Of a stretch of DNA of 64,000 bases, positions 1 to 11,290 are shown piece after piece; position 1 is the first letter of the stretch, and each line of letters starts with the position of its first letter. The position numbers and the translations under genes are program-made. The stretch comes from Gammaproteobacteria bacterium HGW-Gammaproteobacteria-15 (lineage in GTDB: Bacteria; Pseudomonadota; Gammaproteobacteria; Enterobacterales; Alteromonadaceae). Under the pieces are notes generated by a model. It did no database searches, was not told the DNA's origin, and saw nothing but the letters and a program-made list of their open reading frames with translations. The stretch is taken from NCBI GenBank assembly GCA_002840125.1, contig PGZF01000003.1, positions 1-64,000 on the forward strand, in the 5' to 3' direction.

Positions 1-230
1 GACTGCCGGACTTCGCAGAGGAACTCAACTACGGAGTCGATCTATCAACCATCTGAGGGTGGTATCAGATTGATGGGGTGAAGGTGCCCCATCAACCATC
101 AAATCCGTATACCCTAAAATTTTAGATAAAGGTCACTGCCCATTTCTTTCTAGTCTGAATAACATTTCGGGTGCATACCTTAAGACGAAGCGAGCAAAAT
201 CATCACCAGCCAACAAATCAATCGGAACTC
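1..230. other. Non-coding or decayed DNA left of the broken CDF gene
   Basis: No intact gene is visible. An inverted repeat (TTGATGGGG at 70-78 pairing with CCCCATCAA at 87-95) lies in the middle. On the minus strand a protein-like reading frame runs from the end of the broken CDF gene (about 255) to a TGA at 133-135; it ends ...DDFARFVLRYAPEMLFRLER-NGQ and is in a different frame from the CDF gene. It looks like the 3' end of an unrelated gene joined to the CDF fragment by a deletion or recombination. The parent gene is not recognised. Confidence 0.35.
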
Positions 231-689
231 CTAACTTCGAAGACACCTCAGAAATCCTTCTTTGCTCAAGCGGTAAGCGGCAAAGCCATTGACTGCAACA
301 CCCAGCACAGCTAAAGCCAGCATTTCCTCTGTCACTGGCATTACCGGGTTAGCCAGCCGCGGTATTGCCTCAGTCAGTACCCAAACCGATCCGGCAATCA
401 ATACCAAGCCGTTAATTAAGGCGCCAAACAATGACAATCTGCGGTAGCCGTAAGTAAATTGTCGGTTTGCAGACTTTCGGCCAAGCCGGTGCAACAGCCA
501 TGCACTGCCAATAGATAAGCTATCACCCAGGTCATGCACTGCATCTGCCATAATTGCTGTGCTGTTGGTTAACCAACCGCCGATAAACTCAATTAGGGTA
601 AAACCCACATTAAGAAAAAAGCCATAGCGATCCGGTTGTCGCTGTCGTCTTTGATATATGAATGGTTGTGCTGGTGCATTAAGACTCAC
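231..689 (-). pseudogene. Truncated CDF-family divalent cation exporter (CzcD-like), N-terminal half
   Basis: The 152 residues match the first half of a cation diffusion facilitator: a hydrophobic helix followed by GGWLTNSTAIMADAVHDLGD, whose HDxxD pattern is the metal-binding part of TM2 in CDF exporters, then further membrane segments. Normal CzcD proteins are about 300 residues. This one ends soon after AAYRLSKEG, losing the C-terminal membrane helices and the cytoplasmic metal-sensing domain. Downstream sequence in another frame looks like the tail of a different gene, so the break is probably a rearrangement rather than a point mutation. It lies just beyond the stop of the merR-type gene in the same orientation, so it may once have been co-transcribed with it. 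It is probably non-functional. Confidence 0.75.
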
Positions 690-710
690 CTATTTATTGC
701 TGATAACAAC

Positions 711-1121
711 TTAGTTGGTTTGACTAACGGCTTCATTCAATTGTTTTAAAATACCACAGTGCTCTACCGTGCGCTTCGAGTTGCAGCTAAGACGTAAAGC
801 CTTTAGTTGTTTATTAAGCTGCGTTAAATCCGCTATGCGACGTTCTACCTGCTCGATATGCTGTTCAATCATCTGATTAACATCATCACACTGCGACATT
901 GGCGAGTCATTCAAACTCAGTAACTGACGAATTTCTGCCAAACTCAGATCTAAACTCCGGCAGTGTTTAATAAATAGCAACCGCTCGATATCAGCGTGAT
1001 CGTAGAGGCGGAAATTACCATCGCTACGTAATTTCGCCGCAAGAAGCTGCTCCTTTTCATAGTGACGGATGGTTTCCACAGAACAGCCAGAGATTTTTGC
1101 CAGCTCTCCAATCTTGATCAT
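711..1121 (-). CDS. MerR-family heavy-metal regulator, CadR/PbrR type
   Basis: A 136-residue MerR-family activator. The start at MIKIGELAK gives the usual N-terminus; the longer open frame upstream has no family similarity and crosses the operator. The N-terminal winged helix (about 1-70) carries SVETIRHYEKEQLL and NFRLYDHADIERL. A cysteine in HCRSLDL and a C-terminal pair in SCNSKRTVEHCGIL match the three-cysteine metal site of the cadmium/lead sensors CadR and PbrR, and the dimerisation helix lies between. The divergent operator-promoter at 1136-1166 has the typical over-long spacer, so this protein most likely activates the HMA-CDF gene on the opposite strand when Cd, Pb or Zn is bound and represses it otherwise. 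Which metal it senses cannot be fixed from sequence. Confidence 0.9.
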   Translation of the reverse strand: MIKIGELAKISGCSVETIRHYEKEQLLAAKLRSDGNFRLYDHADIERLLFIKHCRSLDLSLAEIRQLLSLNDSPMSQCDDVNQMIEQHIEQVERRIADLTQLNKQLKALRLSCNSKRTVEHCGILKQLNEAVSQTN

Positions 1122-1135
1122 CTCGATACTGCCTA

Positions 1136-1166
1136 TTGACTCTATAGTAACTACAGAGTTTAAACT
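1136..1166 (+). promoter_or_regulatory. MerR-type operator-promoter with 19-bp spacer
   Basis: A -35 box TTGACT (1136-1141) and a -10 box TAAACT (1161-1166) are separated by 19 bp, the suboptimal spacing that MerR-family activators correct by twisting DNA. The spacer holds a near-perfect dyad, ACTCTATAG (1139-1147) against CTACAGAGT (1151-1159), closely matching known cadR/pbrR operators. It drives the HMA-CDF gene starting at 1198 and overlaps the leader of the divergent regulator gene. Confidence 0.9.
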
Positions 1167-1197
1167 AGGTTTCATATCAACCCAAGGTTTATCGGTT

Positions 1198-2103
1198 ATG
1201 AATGCAAAATGCTGTTCCAATGATAAGTGTAGCGAAACGGGCAACAGTGAAAATAGCGCCGTTGATGCACCTGATAAGCATGCAAAATATGCCTACCTTA
1301 GTGAATTTAGGGTGCCTAAAATGGACTGCCCTGCCGAAGAGCGTTTGATCCGTATGGCGCTGGAAACAGTTGAGCCCGGTGTTCTGTTACAGTTTGATAT
1401 CCGACAAAGGCAGGTTCGCGTTTTTCACACGGTGAATGCCAATGAAATTACAACAAAAATGCACAGCTTAGGGCTGGGCGCATCGCTGACAAAGACCGGG
1501 CCGGTGAAACCCGAAGAGGTAACGCAGGCCAGACAATCCACAGCATCAGGTTCGCTGCGTGAGGAGTTAATTTTAAAATGGTTGCTGGGCATTAACGCGG
1601 TGATGTTTGCAGTAGAGTTTGTGACCGGTTGGCTGGCTCAATCAACCGGGTTAATAGCCGACTCTTTGGATATGTTTGCCGATGCAGCGGTATACGGGGT
1701 TGCGCTATACGCAGTCGGGCGTAGTAGCAAGGTTCAATTAAACGCCGCACAGCTTGCCGGCTGGCTGCAATTAATTTTAGCTTTTGGGGTGATCAGTGAG
1801 GTGATACGGCGCTACCTGTTTGGTAACGAGCCAGTGTCGACGTTGATGTTAATTATGGGCGCTATTGCTTTGGTTGCTAATGTGATCTGTCTTTCGTTAA
1901 TTCATCAACAAAAAGAAAGCGGCGTGCATATGAAAGCCAGTTGGATTTTCTCTGCAAATGACGTTATCGTAAATGCTGGGGTGATTTTGGCCGGATTATT
2001 AGTCACCTGGACCGGGTCACGCTATCCGGATCTGGTAATAGGGTTCATCATTGGATTAGTTGTACTCAATGGTGCGCGCAGGATTTTACAGCTAAAAGCG
2101 TAA
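1198..2103 (+). CDS. CDF-family cation transporter with N-terminal HMA-like domain
   Basis: A 301-residue protein. Residues 1-25 are Cys-rich (KCCSNDKC) and probably bind metal. A ferredoxin-like heavy-metal-associated domain follows (FRVPKMDCPAEE, with MDCPAEE replacing the usual GMxCxxC), then a CDF membrane domain with five or six helices. TM2 carries DSLDMFADA and TM5 carries SANDVIVNAG, the two CDF metal-binding patterns. There is little C-terminal cytoplasmic domain. The start at 1198 (MNAKCC) lies downstream of the MerR-type promoter; the open frame extending upstream to 1069 would run through that promoter and is rejected. It most likely exports Cd, Zn or Co from the cytoplasm. A hairpin AGCGCTA/TAGCGCT follows the gene at 2112-2128. 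Confidence 0.85.
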   Translation: MNAKCCSNDKCSETGNSENSAVDAPDKHAKYAYLSEFRVPKMDCPAEERLIRMALETVEPGVLLQFDIRQRQVRVFHTVNANEITTKMHSLGLGASLTKTGPVKPEEVTQARQSTASGSLREELILKWLLGINAVMFAVEFVTGWLAQSTGLIADSLDMFADAAVYGVALYAVGRSSKVQLNAAQLAGWLQLILAFGVISEVIRRYLFGNEPVSTLMLIMGAIALVANVICLSLIHQQKESGVHMKASWIFSANDVIVNAGVILAGLLVTWTGSRYPDLVIGFIIGLVVLNGARRILQLKA

Positions 2104-2145
2104 GTCGCAATAGCGCTACCATAGCGCTAACTTACTGAGGGATTT

Positions 2146-2511
2146 ATGTTAGGTCGTACATCAGGCTTATTATTACTGTTGCTGATTATGCTGAATCATG
2201 CCGTGATGGCCTGTGATGCGTTAGTTATGCATTTGCCTGATCATGCCCATGCCTACACTGACCTGCAACATGAACACTGCCACTCAGATACCCTTTTCGA
2301 CGTAAGCAGTGAGCAAGTCACTGCACATAACGTTGCACATAACTCTGAGCATGATGCCGACGAACACAGTAATCATGCTCATGTGACCTGCTATATCGCT
2401 TTTTTTCAGGGCATGGAACTGCTTAACTTCCGTGACAGTGTTATAGCCGCTACCCAACCAGGGTTAAACCTCATTAGCTATCGCCCACCGGTGCCGCCGC
2501 CAAATATCTGA
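2146..2511 (+). CDS. Small His-rich periplasmic protein at the head of the czc cluster (CzcI-like)
   Basis: A 121-residue protein with a signal peptide (MLGRTSGLLLLLLIMLNHAVMA). The mature chain has many histidines and acidic residues (HLPDHAHAY, LQHEHCHSD, HNSEHDADEHSNHAH), consistent with binding Zn, Co or Cd in the periplasm. The proline-rich tail (YRPPVPPPN) resembles that of small proteins often encoded before czcC, such as CzcI. It lies 51 bp upstream of the TolC-like gene in the same direction, so it is probably part of the czc transcript. The function, either a metal-binding buffer or a regulator of the efflux system, is inferred from composition and context only. Confidence 0.65.
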   Translation: MLGRTSGLLLLLLIMLNHAVMACDALVMHLPDHAHAYTDLQHEHCHSDTLFDVSSEQVTAHNVAHNSEHDADEHSNHAHVTCYIAFFQGMELLNFRDSVIAATQPGLNLISYRPPVPPPNI

Positions 2512-2562
2512 TCCTGCTTGTTTATCTTTTTTTATTAACGATTAACTTTCAGGAGCATACCC

Positions 2563-3807
2563 ATGCGTATGACACTAATGCTGCCAGCAATACTGGCGGC
2601 GGTATTTTGCGCGCTTCCGCTACGTGCAGAGCCGCAAGCACTGACATTACAACAGGCAATAGATAAAACGCTGCAACACAACCCTCAGCTGCATCAGTTT
2701 AAATTTACGCAACAGCGTCTGTTTGCAGAGCGTGATTTGCAAAGCCTTAAACCCGGTTATCAACTCGGTGTAGAGCTTGAGAATGTTGCGGGCACCGGAG
2801 AGGCCAGAGGGCTGGCCGGTGCTGAGCTGACAATCGCCTTATCTTCCGTGATAGAGCTGGATAATAAAGCTCAATGGCGCGCTGCGGTAGTAGACGCCAG
2901 GCTCAATACTCTTGAATGGCAGCAACAGGCGCAAACCCTGGATGTGCTGGCAGAGCTTACCCGCAATTATATTAATCTATTGGCCAGCCAGCAGGAATTG
3001 ACACTGACAGAAGAGGCCGTAGCGCTCTCAGAAGCCCTGCTGCAAAGCGCTGAAAAACGTGCTGCCAGCGGTGCCTTGTCAGATGCTGAAATCATGCGGG
3101 CAAAGGCGCAACTGGCGCAGGTTCAGATCGGGCGGGACGCCCTGTTGCAGCGCATTGAGCGGCAAAAAATAGCCATAGCACGTTTTTGGGGTGATACCAG
3201 CGCCAACTTTAACGTTGTGGCAGGTAACTTGTTTGCTTTTGGCCAAAGCCGCCCTTTTGCTGAGCTGTATCAGCGGCTGCAACAATCGCCGGCGTTAACC
3301 ATTTTTGCCTCTGAACGTCGGTTAAAAGACGCTGAAGTGCGACTGGCACAAAGCCAGAATCGCGCCGATCTGAGTTGGCAGGTAGGGGTAAGACGCTATC
3401 AGGCCAGTGATGATACAGGCCTTACCTTTGGTATCTCAGTGCCGTTATTTGCTGAACGTCGCAATAGTGCAGCCATCGAAGCTGCGCTGGCAGAGCGAAA
3501 CAATGTCGAGTATCGACAGCAGGATAGCTTACTGATCCTGCATGAACGCTTGTTTGATGCGTACTCGCAACGACAGCAATTTATTACCAGTCACCAACAG
3601 TTGGCGCAGTACGTGATCCCCAACCTGGAACAAGCGCTGGATCTTACGCGTGATGCATACCAGCGCGGGCGCTCAAATTATCAGGATTGGCTTAATGCCC
3701 AGCAAGAATTGTTGCAGGCAAAAAGACACTTACTGGAAACCGCCACTGCGGTGCTATTGAGCCAGGCGACGATTGAACAGCTTACCGCCGAGCCGGTAAC
3801 GCAGTAA
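2563..3807 (+). CDS. czcC: Outer membrane factor of a CzcCBA heavy-metal efflux system
   Basis: A 414-residue TolC-family protein. The signal peptide MRMTLMLPAILAAVFCALPLRA ends at a typical AxA-type site. The rest is two TolC-like repeats of long amphipathic helices (LTLQQAIDKTLQHNPQL at the start; second half near LTIFASERRLKDAEVRLAQSQ), and a gap after the repeats closes with the helical LDLTRDAYQRGRSNYQDWLNAQ. It should form the outer-membrane channel for the adjacent membrane-fusion (3886) and RND (4915) proteins, carrying divalent cations out of the periplasm. A ribosome site (AGGAG) precedes the start. Length is normal for CzcC and the gene looks intact. Confidence 0.88.
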   Translation: MRMTLMLPAILAAVFCALPLRAEPQALTLQQAIDKTLQHNPQLHQFKFTQQRLFAERDLQSLKPGYQLGVELENVAGTGEARGLAGAELTIALSSVIELDNKAQWRAAVVDARLNTLEWQQQAQTLDVLAELTRNYINLLASQQELTLTEEAVALSEALLQSAEKRAASGALSDAEIMRAKAQLAQVQIGRDALLQRIERQKIAIARFWGDTSANFNVVAGNLFAFGQSRPFAELYQRLQQSPALTIFASERRLKDAEVRLAQSQNRADLSWQVGVRRYQASDDTGLTFGISVPLFAERRNSAAIEAALAERNNVEYRQQDSLLILHERLFDAYSQRQQFITSHQQLAQYVIPNLEQALDLTRDAYQRGRSNYQDWLNAQQELLQAKRHLLETATAVLLSQATIEQLTAEPVTQ

Positions 3808-3885
3808 CTGACAAGATTATTGCCCCGCTGCCGCACTTCATTAACTGTGCGACGTGGCAAACAGAACATACAGGAAGATAGCATT

Positions 3886-4905
3886 ATGAAACCACATGTA
3901 ACACTGGCAATGTTTATTGCAGCCTGGCTGATGCCGATGCATGTAATGGCCGCCAATGAGCAAGAACAAGCTCACGTCCATGCCAAAGAACAAGCGGTAA
4001 AGCCGCAATCTGACACTAAGAAAAATGAAGAGCACAAAAAACATGAAGAACACAATGAGCATGAAGGGCACGACGAAAACGACGAGCATGAACACAACGA
4101 AACCCTAAGCAGCCGCATTAGTGATGATATGGCTACGGCAGTTAATATTGTCACAGACCGTGCTGACAGCCAGCGATTACGCCAACATCAGGTTGTTTAT
4201 GGCAAGCTTAGCGCTGATCCAAACCGCATCAGCCATGTTAATGCCCGTTTTCCCGGTATTCTTACCTCGGTGAAATTCTCGCTGGGTGACAGCGTAAAAG
4301 CAGGCGATGTACTGGCCGTTGTCGAGTCAAATGAGAGCTTAAATACCTATACCATTAAAGCGCCAATTGACGGCGTTATTATTCAGCGCAGCGCCAATGT
4401 TGGTGAAGTCGCACAGCAGCAGACGCTGTTTAGCATTGCTGATTTTGGCGGCCTGTGGGCAGATTTTCGCCTGTACCCGTCACAACAAGATGCTGTCGCG
4501 ACAGGACAAAAAGTGGTCATTATGGCCGCTGACACTGAGATTAACGGCGTAATTGCGCATATCATCCCATCATTAACCCAGCCCTATCAACTGGCCAGAG
4601 TTAAGCTGGATAACCGTGACGGTAAACTGTCGTCCGGGCAATTGATCGAAGGTGCTGTGATAAGCGGTGAATTCAACGTTGAGCTTGCCGTTAAAAAATC
4701 GGCCATTCAAATACTGGACAATAAAAGCGGAGTCTTCGTAAAAAACAATAGCGAATATGTCTTTACCCCATTGCAGCTTGGCCGTAGCGACATGGATTAT
4801 GTCGAAGTGATTGCCGGTTTAAAGCCCGGCCAGTGGTATGTCACGACAAATAGCTATCTGTTAAAAGCGGATATTGAAAAATCTGAAGCCGAGCATGATC
4901 ATTAA
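3886..4905 (+). CDS. czcB: Membrane-fusion protein of the CzcCBA efflux system, His-rich N-terminus
   Basis: A 339-residue periplasmic adaptor. The start at 3886 (MKPHVTLAMFIAAWLMPMHVMA) is preferred because it gives a clean signal peptide and follows AGGAAG; the upstream in-frame extension lacks both. Right after the signal is a stretch of about 45 residues very rich in His, Glu and Lys (HEEHNEHEGHDENDEHEHNE), a probable metal-binding tail. Then come the beta-barrel and lipoyl-type halves (PGILTSVKFSLGDSVKAGDVLAVVES; APIDGVIIQRSANVGEV) of CzcB-type adaptors. The helical hairpin is very short, as in the CusB/CzcB group. It lies 9 bp before the RND gene, so the two are co-translated. Confidence 0.87.
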   Translation: MKPHVTLAMFIAAWLMPMHVMAANEQEQAHVHAKEQAVKPQSDTKKNEEHKKHEEHNEHEGHDENDEHEHNETLSSRISDDMATAVNIVTDRADSQRLRQHQVVYGKLSADPNRISHVNARFPGILTSVKFSLGDSVKAGDVLAVVESNESLNTYTIKAPIDGVIIQRSANVGEVAQQQTLFSIADFGGLWADFRLYPSQQDAVATGQKVVIMAADTEINGVIAHIIPSLTQPYQLARVKLDNRDGKLSSGQLIEGAVISGEFNVELAVKKSAIQILDNKSGVFVKNNSEYVFTPLQLGRSDMDYVEVIAGLKPGQWYVTTNSYLLKADIEKSEAEHDH

Positions 4906-8037
<3,132 letters not shown>

Positions 8038-8048
8038 TCATTAACCTG

Positions 8049-8077
8049 CTTCGCTGCAGCATTGGGCTGCAGCGAAG
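8049..8077 (+). terminator. Hairpin after czcA, probable terminator
   Basis: An 11-bp perfect stem, CTTCGCTGCAG at 8049-8059 against CTGCAGCGAAG at 8067-8077, with a 7-nt loop. It lies 12 nt beyond the czcA stop. The following T-run is short and interrupted (GTTTTGG), so termination may be weak; it may also serve the opposing DUF3703 gene. Confidence 0.6.
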
Positions 8078-8102
8078 AACGTTTTGGCAATAGTATGGGT
8101 GT

Positions 8103-8513
8103 TTATGCTAATACGATTAAAACGATAACCGCGTAAATAGTCAGGCGTATTAAGACGTCCCGCCAAATGGGGCTGTCAGCTAGCAAGGGTTGCAAGTCAG
8201 CTGGCAAGGGCACTGGCTTTAAAGCAGAGATATTCGCGCCTCCAGGATTTCCCCTTGGAACCCAACCAAATATAAAACCCGGAACCGTTGCTATCAAACG
8301 GACGATCTGACCAATAACCTCGCGATTATCATTGCGTTTAAGCCCAATTCGTAACATCTGCCAGTGCGTCGCTATGTGCGGTATAAAATATCTCTGCCCT
8401 AAAATATGCGCTCTTTCAAGAGACTTAAACGCATTGTCTAAATCATTGACTTGTTCAGCCTCCATGGCTGAGCGCATACTGATTTGGTACTCATGTTTAA
8501 TTTTTTTATTCAT
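8103..8513 (-). CDS. DUF3703 family protein, metal-resistance associated
   Basis: A 136-residue protein. The N-terminal helices (SMRSAMEAEQVNDLDNAFKSLERAHILGQRY) look like a TPR-like unit, the middle carries GWVPRGNPGGANIS, the signature of DUF3703, and one hydrophobic helix ends the protein (IYAVIVLIVLA). DUF3703 proteins are repeatedly found beside cation-efflux and mercury/copper resistance genes; their biochemical role is unknown. It converges on czcA and is transcribed alone from the minus strand. The neighbouring cluster supports a role in metal resistance, but nothing in the sequence shows metal-binding residues. Confidence 0.75.
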   Translation of the reverse strand: MNKKIKHEYQISMRSAMEAEQVNDLDNAFKSLERAHILGQRYFIPHIATHWQMLRIGLKRNDNREVIGQIVRLIATVPGFIFGWVPRGNPGGANISALKPVPLPADLQPLLADSPIWRDVLIRLTIYAVIVLIVLA

Positions 8514-9105
8514 TTACTATCACTAAGATAATGAGTCTGCGAAAGAAAAGAGCAATCCTCGATCGCTAAATAAGAGACGCGAAGCATATCACTGATTATT
8601 AAATTAAAGCTTAACTTAAGTGTACTCTTTAGAGACTACATACATTAGATAATGATAAGACATAGATTCTATTCTGCACTTTAATGTGCATTAAAGTGCA
8701 GATTTTTAGCTGGATCTGCGACAAAGTGCATACCTTGTCACTAACATAGTTAATTTCGATACTACTGTCACTACTTTAGCTAAACTTTACACTTCTGCAA
8801 CACAGATAAGCTCTGAGCGCTGCTGAACAGCAGATAGTGACTAAAGTAAGTTCAAGCACATAGCAGTGTATTTTCAGGAGGGAATTTCAGGGTATCTCAG
8901 GAGAACAGGTGCCCAGCTCGCCGGCAGCGTCAGTAGCGTCGTGTTGCAATGCTGAAATGAGCTGCAAGTCAGCAAAAATGGCGGACTAACATTTCGCTGT
9001 GGTAAGCCGTGCGGCAGGTTGCAAGCCTGACCGCACTGCTCATAGTACTAATTTAGCTAAAACAGTGATTTAGTTGTCATTACAGCACCGCGTAGCAGCA
9101 AGGAT
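8514..9105. other. Intergenic region with two strong hairpins, no gene seen
   Basis: No convincing gene on either strand. A perfect 12-bp inverted repeat, CTGCACTTTAAT at 8674-8685 against ATTAAAGTGCAG at 8690-8701 with a 4-nt loop, is followed by GATTTTTAGC and could be an operator or weak terminator. A second stem (GTGCGG-CAGG against CCTG-A-CCGCAC) occupies 9009-9036. The region borders the composite transposon. Confidence 0.5.
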
Positions 9106-9114
9106 TGACACTAC
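9106..9114. repeat. Left 9-bp target-site duplication of the composite transposon
   Basis: TGACACTAC directly abuts the left IS end (CTGAGG at 9115). The identical 9 bases directly follow the right IS end at 14178-14186. Nine base pairs is the duplication size of IS4/IS10-type elements. Confidence 0.9.
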
Positions 9115-9164
9115 CTGAGGTATCCCCAGAAATTTTGTAGTTAAAATAAAAATTTAGGTGATTA

Positions 9165-10043
9165 GGGCTTGTTGATCTTTCGAGATGGATTATTAGACAG
9201 CATGATGGGCTGGTACAATTACTTTCGCCAAAAACTAACCATGACAACCCACCATGCCAAGGACAATGTTAACAGACGAGTGCTGGTCAAAGCTAATCAG
9301 ATTGATGCTTAAAACAGGCCGCGTTTATGACAAACCGGAACATCGAAATACTTTTGAAGGCATTTTGTATCGGATGCGGGTCGGTTGCCCTTGGCGTGAT
9401 GTGCCACAAGCTTTTGGAGATTGGAGTACCATCTACCGGCGTTTTAACTTGTGGTCTAAAAAAGGCATACTAATGCAGCTGTTTACAGAGCTTAGGCAAC
9501 TGGCTGATTTGGAATGGGAATTTATAGACGGCAGCATCGTTAAAGTGCATCAGCATGCGACGGGTGCCTGCTCAGAAGATAAAGAAGCGATTGGTAAAAG
9601 TCGTGGTGGCAACACGACGAAAATCCATATGGCAGTGGATAGTTCTGGCTTGCCTGTAGATTTTATCGTGACAGGCGGTGAAGTTCACGACAGCAAAGCG
9701 GCTATAGAGCTACTTGAACAACTGCCTGATGCCGAGCATGTTATCGCAGACCGGGGCTATGACAGTGAGAAAGTCAGGGAGCACATCCGAGCGAAAAATG
9801 GCGTCCCGACGATACCGCGTAAACGTAATTCAAAAATTGGAAATGGCGATATTGATTGGTGTTTGTACAAATATCGTCATTTAGTAGAGAACGTGTTTGC
9901 GCGGTTAAAACATTACCGCTCAGTAGCAACACGCTATGATAAGTTGGCGCGAAATTATGCAAGTACACTGGCCTTGGCATGCTGTCTCATATGGCGGCCA
10001 ATGTGGGTTGACTGAATTATGAGCAGCAAAGATCAACAGGCCC
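9165..10043 (+). mobile_element. IS5-family insertion sequence nested in the left IS4-family arm
   Basis: It is bounded by 15-16-bp inverted repeats, GGGC(T/C)TGTTGATCTTT, at 9165 and ending at 10043, and flanked by a TA duplication (9163-9164 and 10044-10045). Length is 879 bp with a single transposase gene. It sits between the left IS4-family end and the IS4-family transposase, leaving the fold-back repeat and coding region of the host IS intact. The TA duplication and size fit the IS427-like subgroup of the IS5 family. Confidence 0.88.
9254..10015 (+). CDS. IS5-family transposase
   Basis: A 253-residue DDE transposase in one reading frame. The N-terminal part carries MLTDECWSKL and MRVGCPWRDVPQAFGDWSTIYRRFNLW, typical of the IS427-like group's DUF4096 region. 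The catalytic triad is visible as EFIDGSIVKVH (first D), VIADRGYDSE (second D) and HLVENVFARLKHYR (E). Most members of this group split this protein over two frames; here it is uninterrupted, so it may be active. The gene fills most of the element between the inverted repeats. Confidence 0.92.
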   Translation: MPRTMLTDECWSKLIRLMLKTGRVYDKPEHRNTFEGILYRMRVGCPWRDVPQAFGDWSTIYRRFNLWSKKGILMQLFTELRQLADLEWEFIDGSIVKVHQHATGACSEDKEAIGKSRGGNTTKIHMAVDSSGLPVDFIVTGGEVHDSKAAIELLEQLPDAEHVIADRGYDSEKVREHIRAKNGVPTIPRKRNSKIGNGDIDWCLYKYRHLVENVFARLKHYRSVATRYDKLARNYASTLALACCLIWRPMWVD

Positions 10044-10050
10044 TAGGGAA

Positions 10051-10117
10051 CATTCATGGCGGTTCCCGATCTGATCATTCGCCAAAAATCCCACACCGCG
10101 GATGCTCGCCATGAATG
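10051..10117 (+). promoter_or_regulatory. Fold-back inverted repeat over the IS4-family transposase start
   Basis: An 11-bp perfect inverted repeat, CATTCATGGCG at 10051-10061 and CGCCATGAATG at 10107-10117, encloses 45 nt. The right arm covers the start codons at 10111 and 10115. In IS10 a similar repeat hides the transposase ribosome site in read-through transcripts; the same job is inferred here. The IS5 insertion ends 7 bp before the left arm. Confidence 0.6.
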
Positions 10118-11290
10118 TTAAAACTATGCTCGCTGATTTCCTCCGATTTGTCACCCCCAAAAACCATGCATAAAGCCAGATTTTCTGTCTTGTTAGATGC
10201 GGTTACTGCTCTTGCTAAAGACGCTCGTTGCACCGTTACAGCAATTGGTCGCGCTATGCCAGGGCCCTCAGACAAAATCAGCATCAAGCGAGCCAACAGA
10301 TTACTCAATAATGCCAATCTGCAACGAGAGCTACCGTTGATTTATGCCGCGTTGACTGCTTCTGTTGTAACCCCCTATTCCCATCCAACGATTTTAGTCG
10401 ATTGGAGTAATGCGGATACCGCCAAGCGTCACTTTATTTTACGAGCGAGTATTGCTGCGGACGGCAGAGCATTAACGTTGTTGCAAAAAATCGCTGCTGA
10501 AGAAGAGTACACCAGCCCCCGTTTGCATCAGGCATTCTTAGAGCAACTTAAAGCTATGTTACCAGAAGGCTGCAAGCCAATTATCGTGACAGACGCCGGA
10601 TTTAAAGTGCCTTGGTTAAAACAAGTACGCGAATTCGGCTGGCATTATGTCGCCAGAGTCAGAGGGAATGTGAAGCTGAAAGTGACAGAGCAGGAAGAGT
10701 TTATCACTGTTAACCAATTTTATCGTAAGGCCAAAGCCAAGCCCAAGCATGTCGGCAACATCTTACTCACCCAATCTCAGAGCTATGAAACACAAGCTGT
10801 TTTGGTTGGAAAAGGTTACAAGTTATTGAAAAGAGATAAAAACAGGCAATACAAAGAGCCTTGGCTATTAGTTTCCTCTTTACCAGAAAGTCATGGATAT
10901 GCCGAGAAAATTGCCAAATGCTATAGCTGCCGAATGCAGATAGAAGAAAGCTTCCGGGATCAAAAAAGTCACCGTTACGGGTTAGGTAGCGATCTACATG
11001 GTACTCGCAAGAAATCACGCTTGGAGATCTTACTGCTCTTGGCAGCCCTGGCTAACTGGTTTCATTACCTGCTTGGCAGTGCGGGTGAGAAGGCTGGCTT
11101 ACAACGACGATATCAGGCTAATACCGTTAAGCATAGACGAGTGCTCGCTCTTTGTTCCCTTGGGATACTGCTCTGTAAAGAGCAAAAGCTTAATATAAGT
11201 AGGCGATATTATCAGCAAGGGCTAAAGCAAATTTTGCAGTGGATAGCTCAGTGGTGCTGGACACCGGACGATCTGATAGAGTGTGGATAA
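10115..11290 (+). CDS. IS4-family (IS10-like) transposase
   Basis: A 391-residue DDE transposase. The first catalytic D lies in ILVDWSNAD, the second in IVTDAGFKVPW, and the E falls in YSCRMQIEESFRDQK, which fits the IS4 signature Y-(2)-R-(3)-E-(6)-K exactly. The first 17 residues in this frame (MLKLCSLISSDLSPP...) look unnatural. In the +2 frame from ATG at 10111 the peptide MNVKTMLADFLRFVTPKN looks more like an IS10-type N-terminus but stops after NHA, next to a run CCCCCAAAAA at about 10157. A small indel there may have shifted the start; translation from the ATG of MHKARF is also possible. From MHKARF on, the protein looks complete. Confidence 0.85.
   Translation: MLKLCSLISSDLSPPKTMHKARFSVLLDAVTALAKDARCTVTAIGRAMPGPSDKISIKRANRLLNNANLQRELPLIYAALTASVVTPYSHPTILVDWSNADTAKRHFILRASIAADGRALTLLQKIAAEEEYTSPRLHQAFLEQLKAMLPEGCKPIIVTDAGFKVPWLKQVREFGWHYVARVRGNVKLKVTEQEEFITVNQFYRKAKAKPKHVGNILLTQSQSYETQAVLVGKGYKLLKRDKNRQYKEPWLLVSSLPESHGYAEKIAKCYSCRMQIEESFRDQKSHRYGLGSDLHGTRKKSRLEILLLLAALANWFHYLLGSAGEKAGLQRRYQANTVKHRRVLALCSLGILLCKEQKLNISRRYYQQGLKQILQWIAQWCWTPDDLIECG

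Noticed and set aside
1069..1197. Longer N-terminus of the HMA-CDF protein
   Set aside because: It would read through the MerR-type promoter, and the peptide has no family similarity.
8674..8701. Perfect 12-bp inverted repeat as an IS end or att site
   Set aside because: No partner repeat elsewhere in the window and no target duplication; kept only as an unexplained hairpin.
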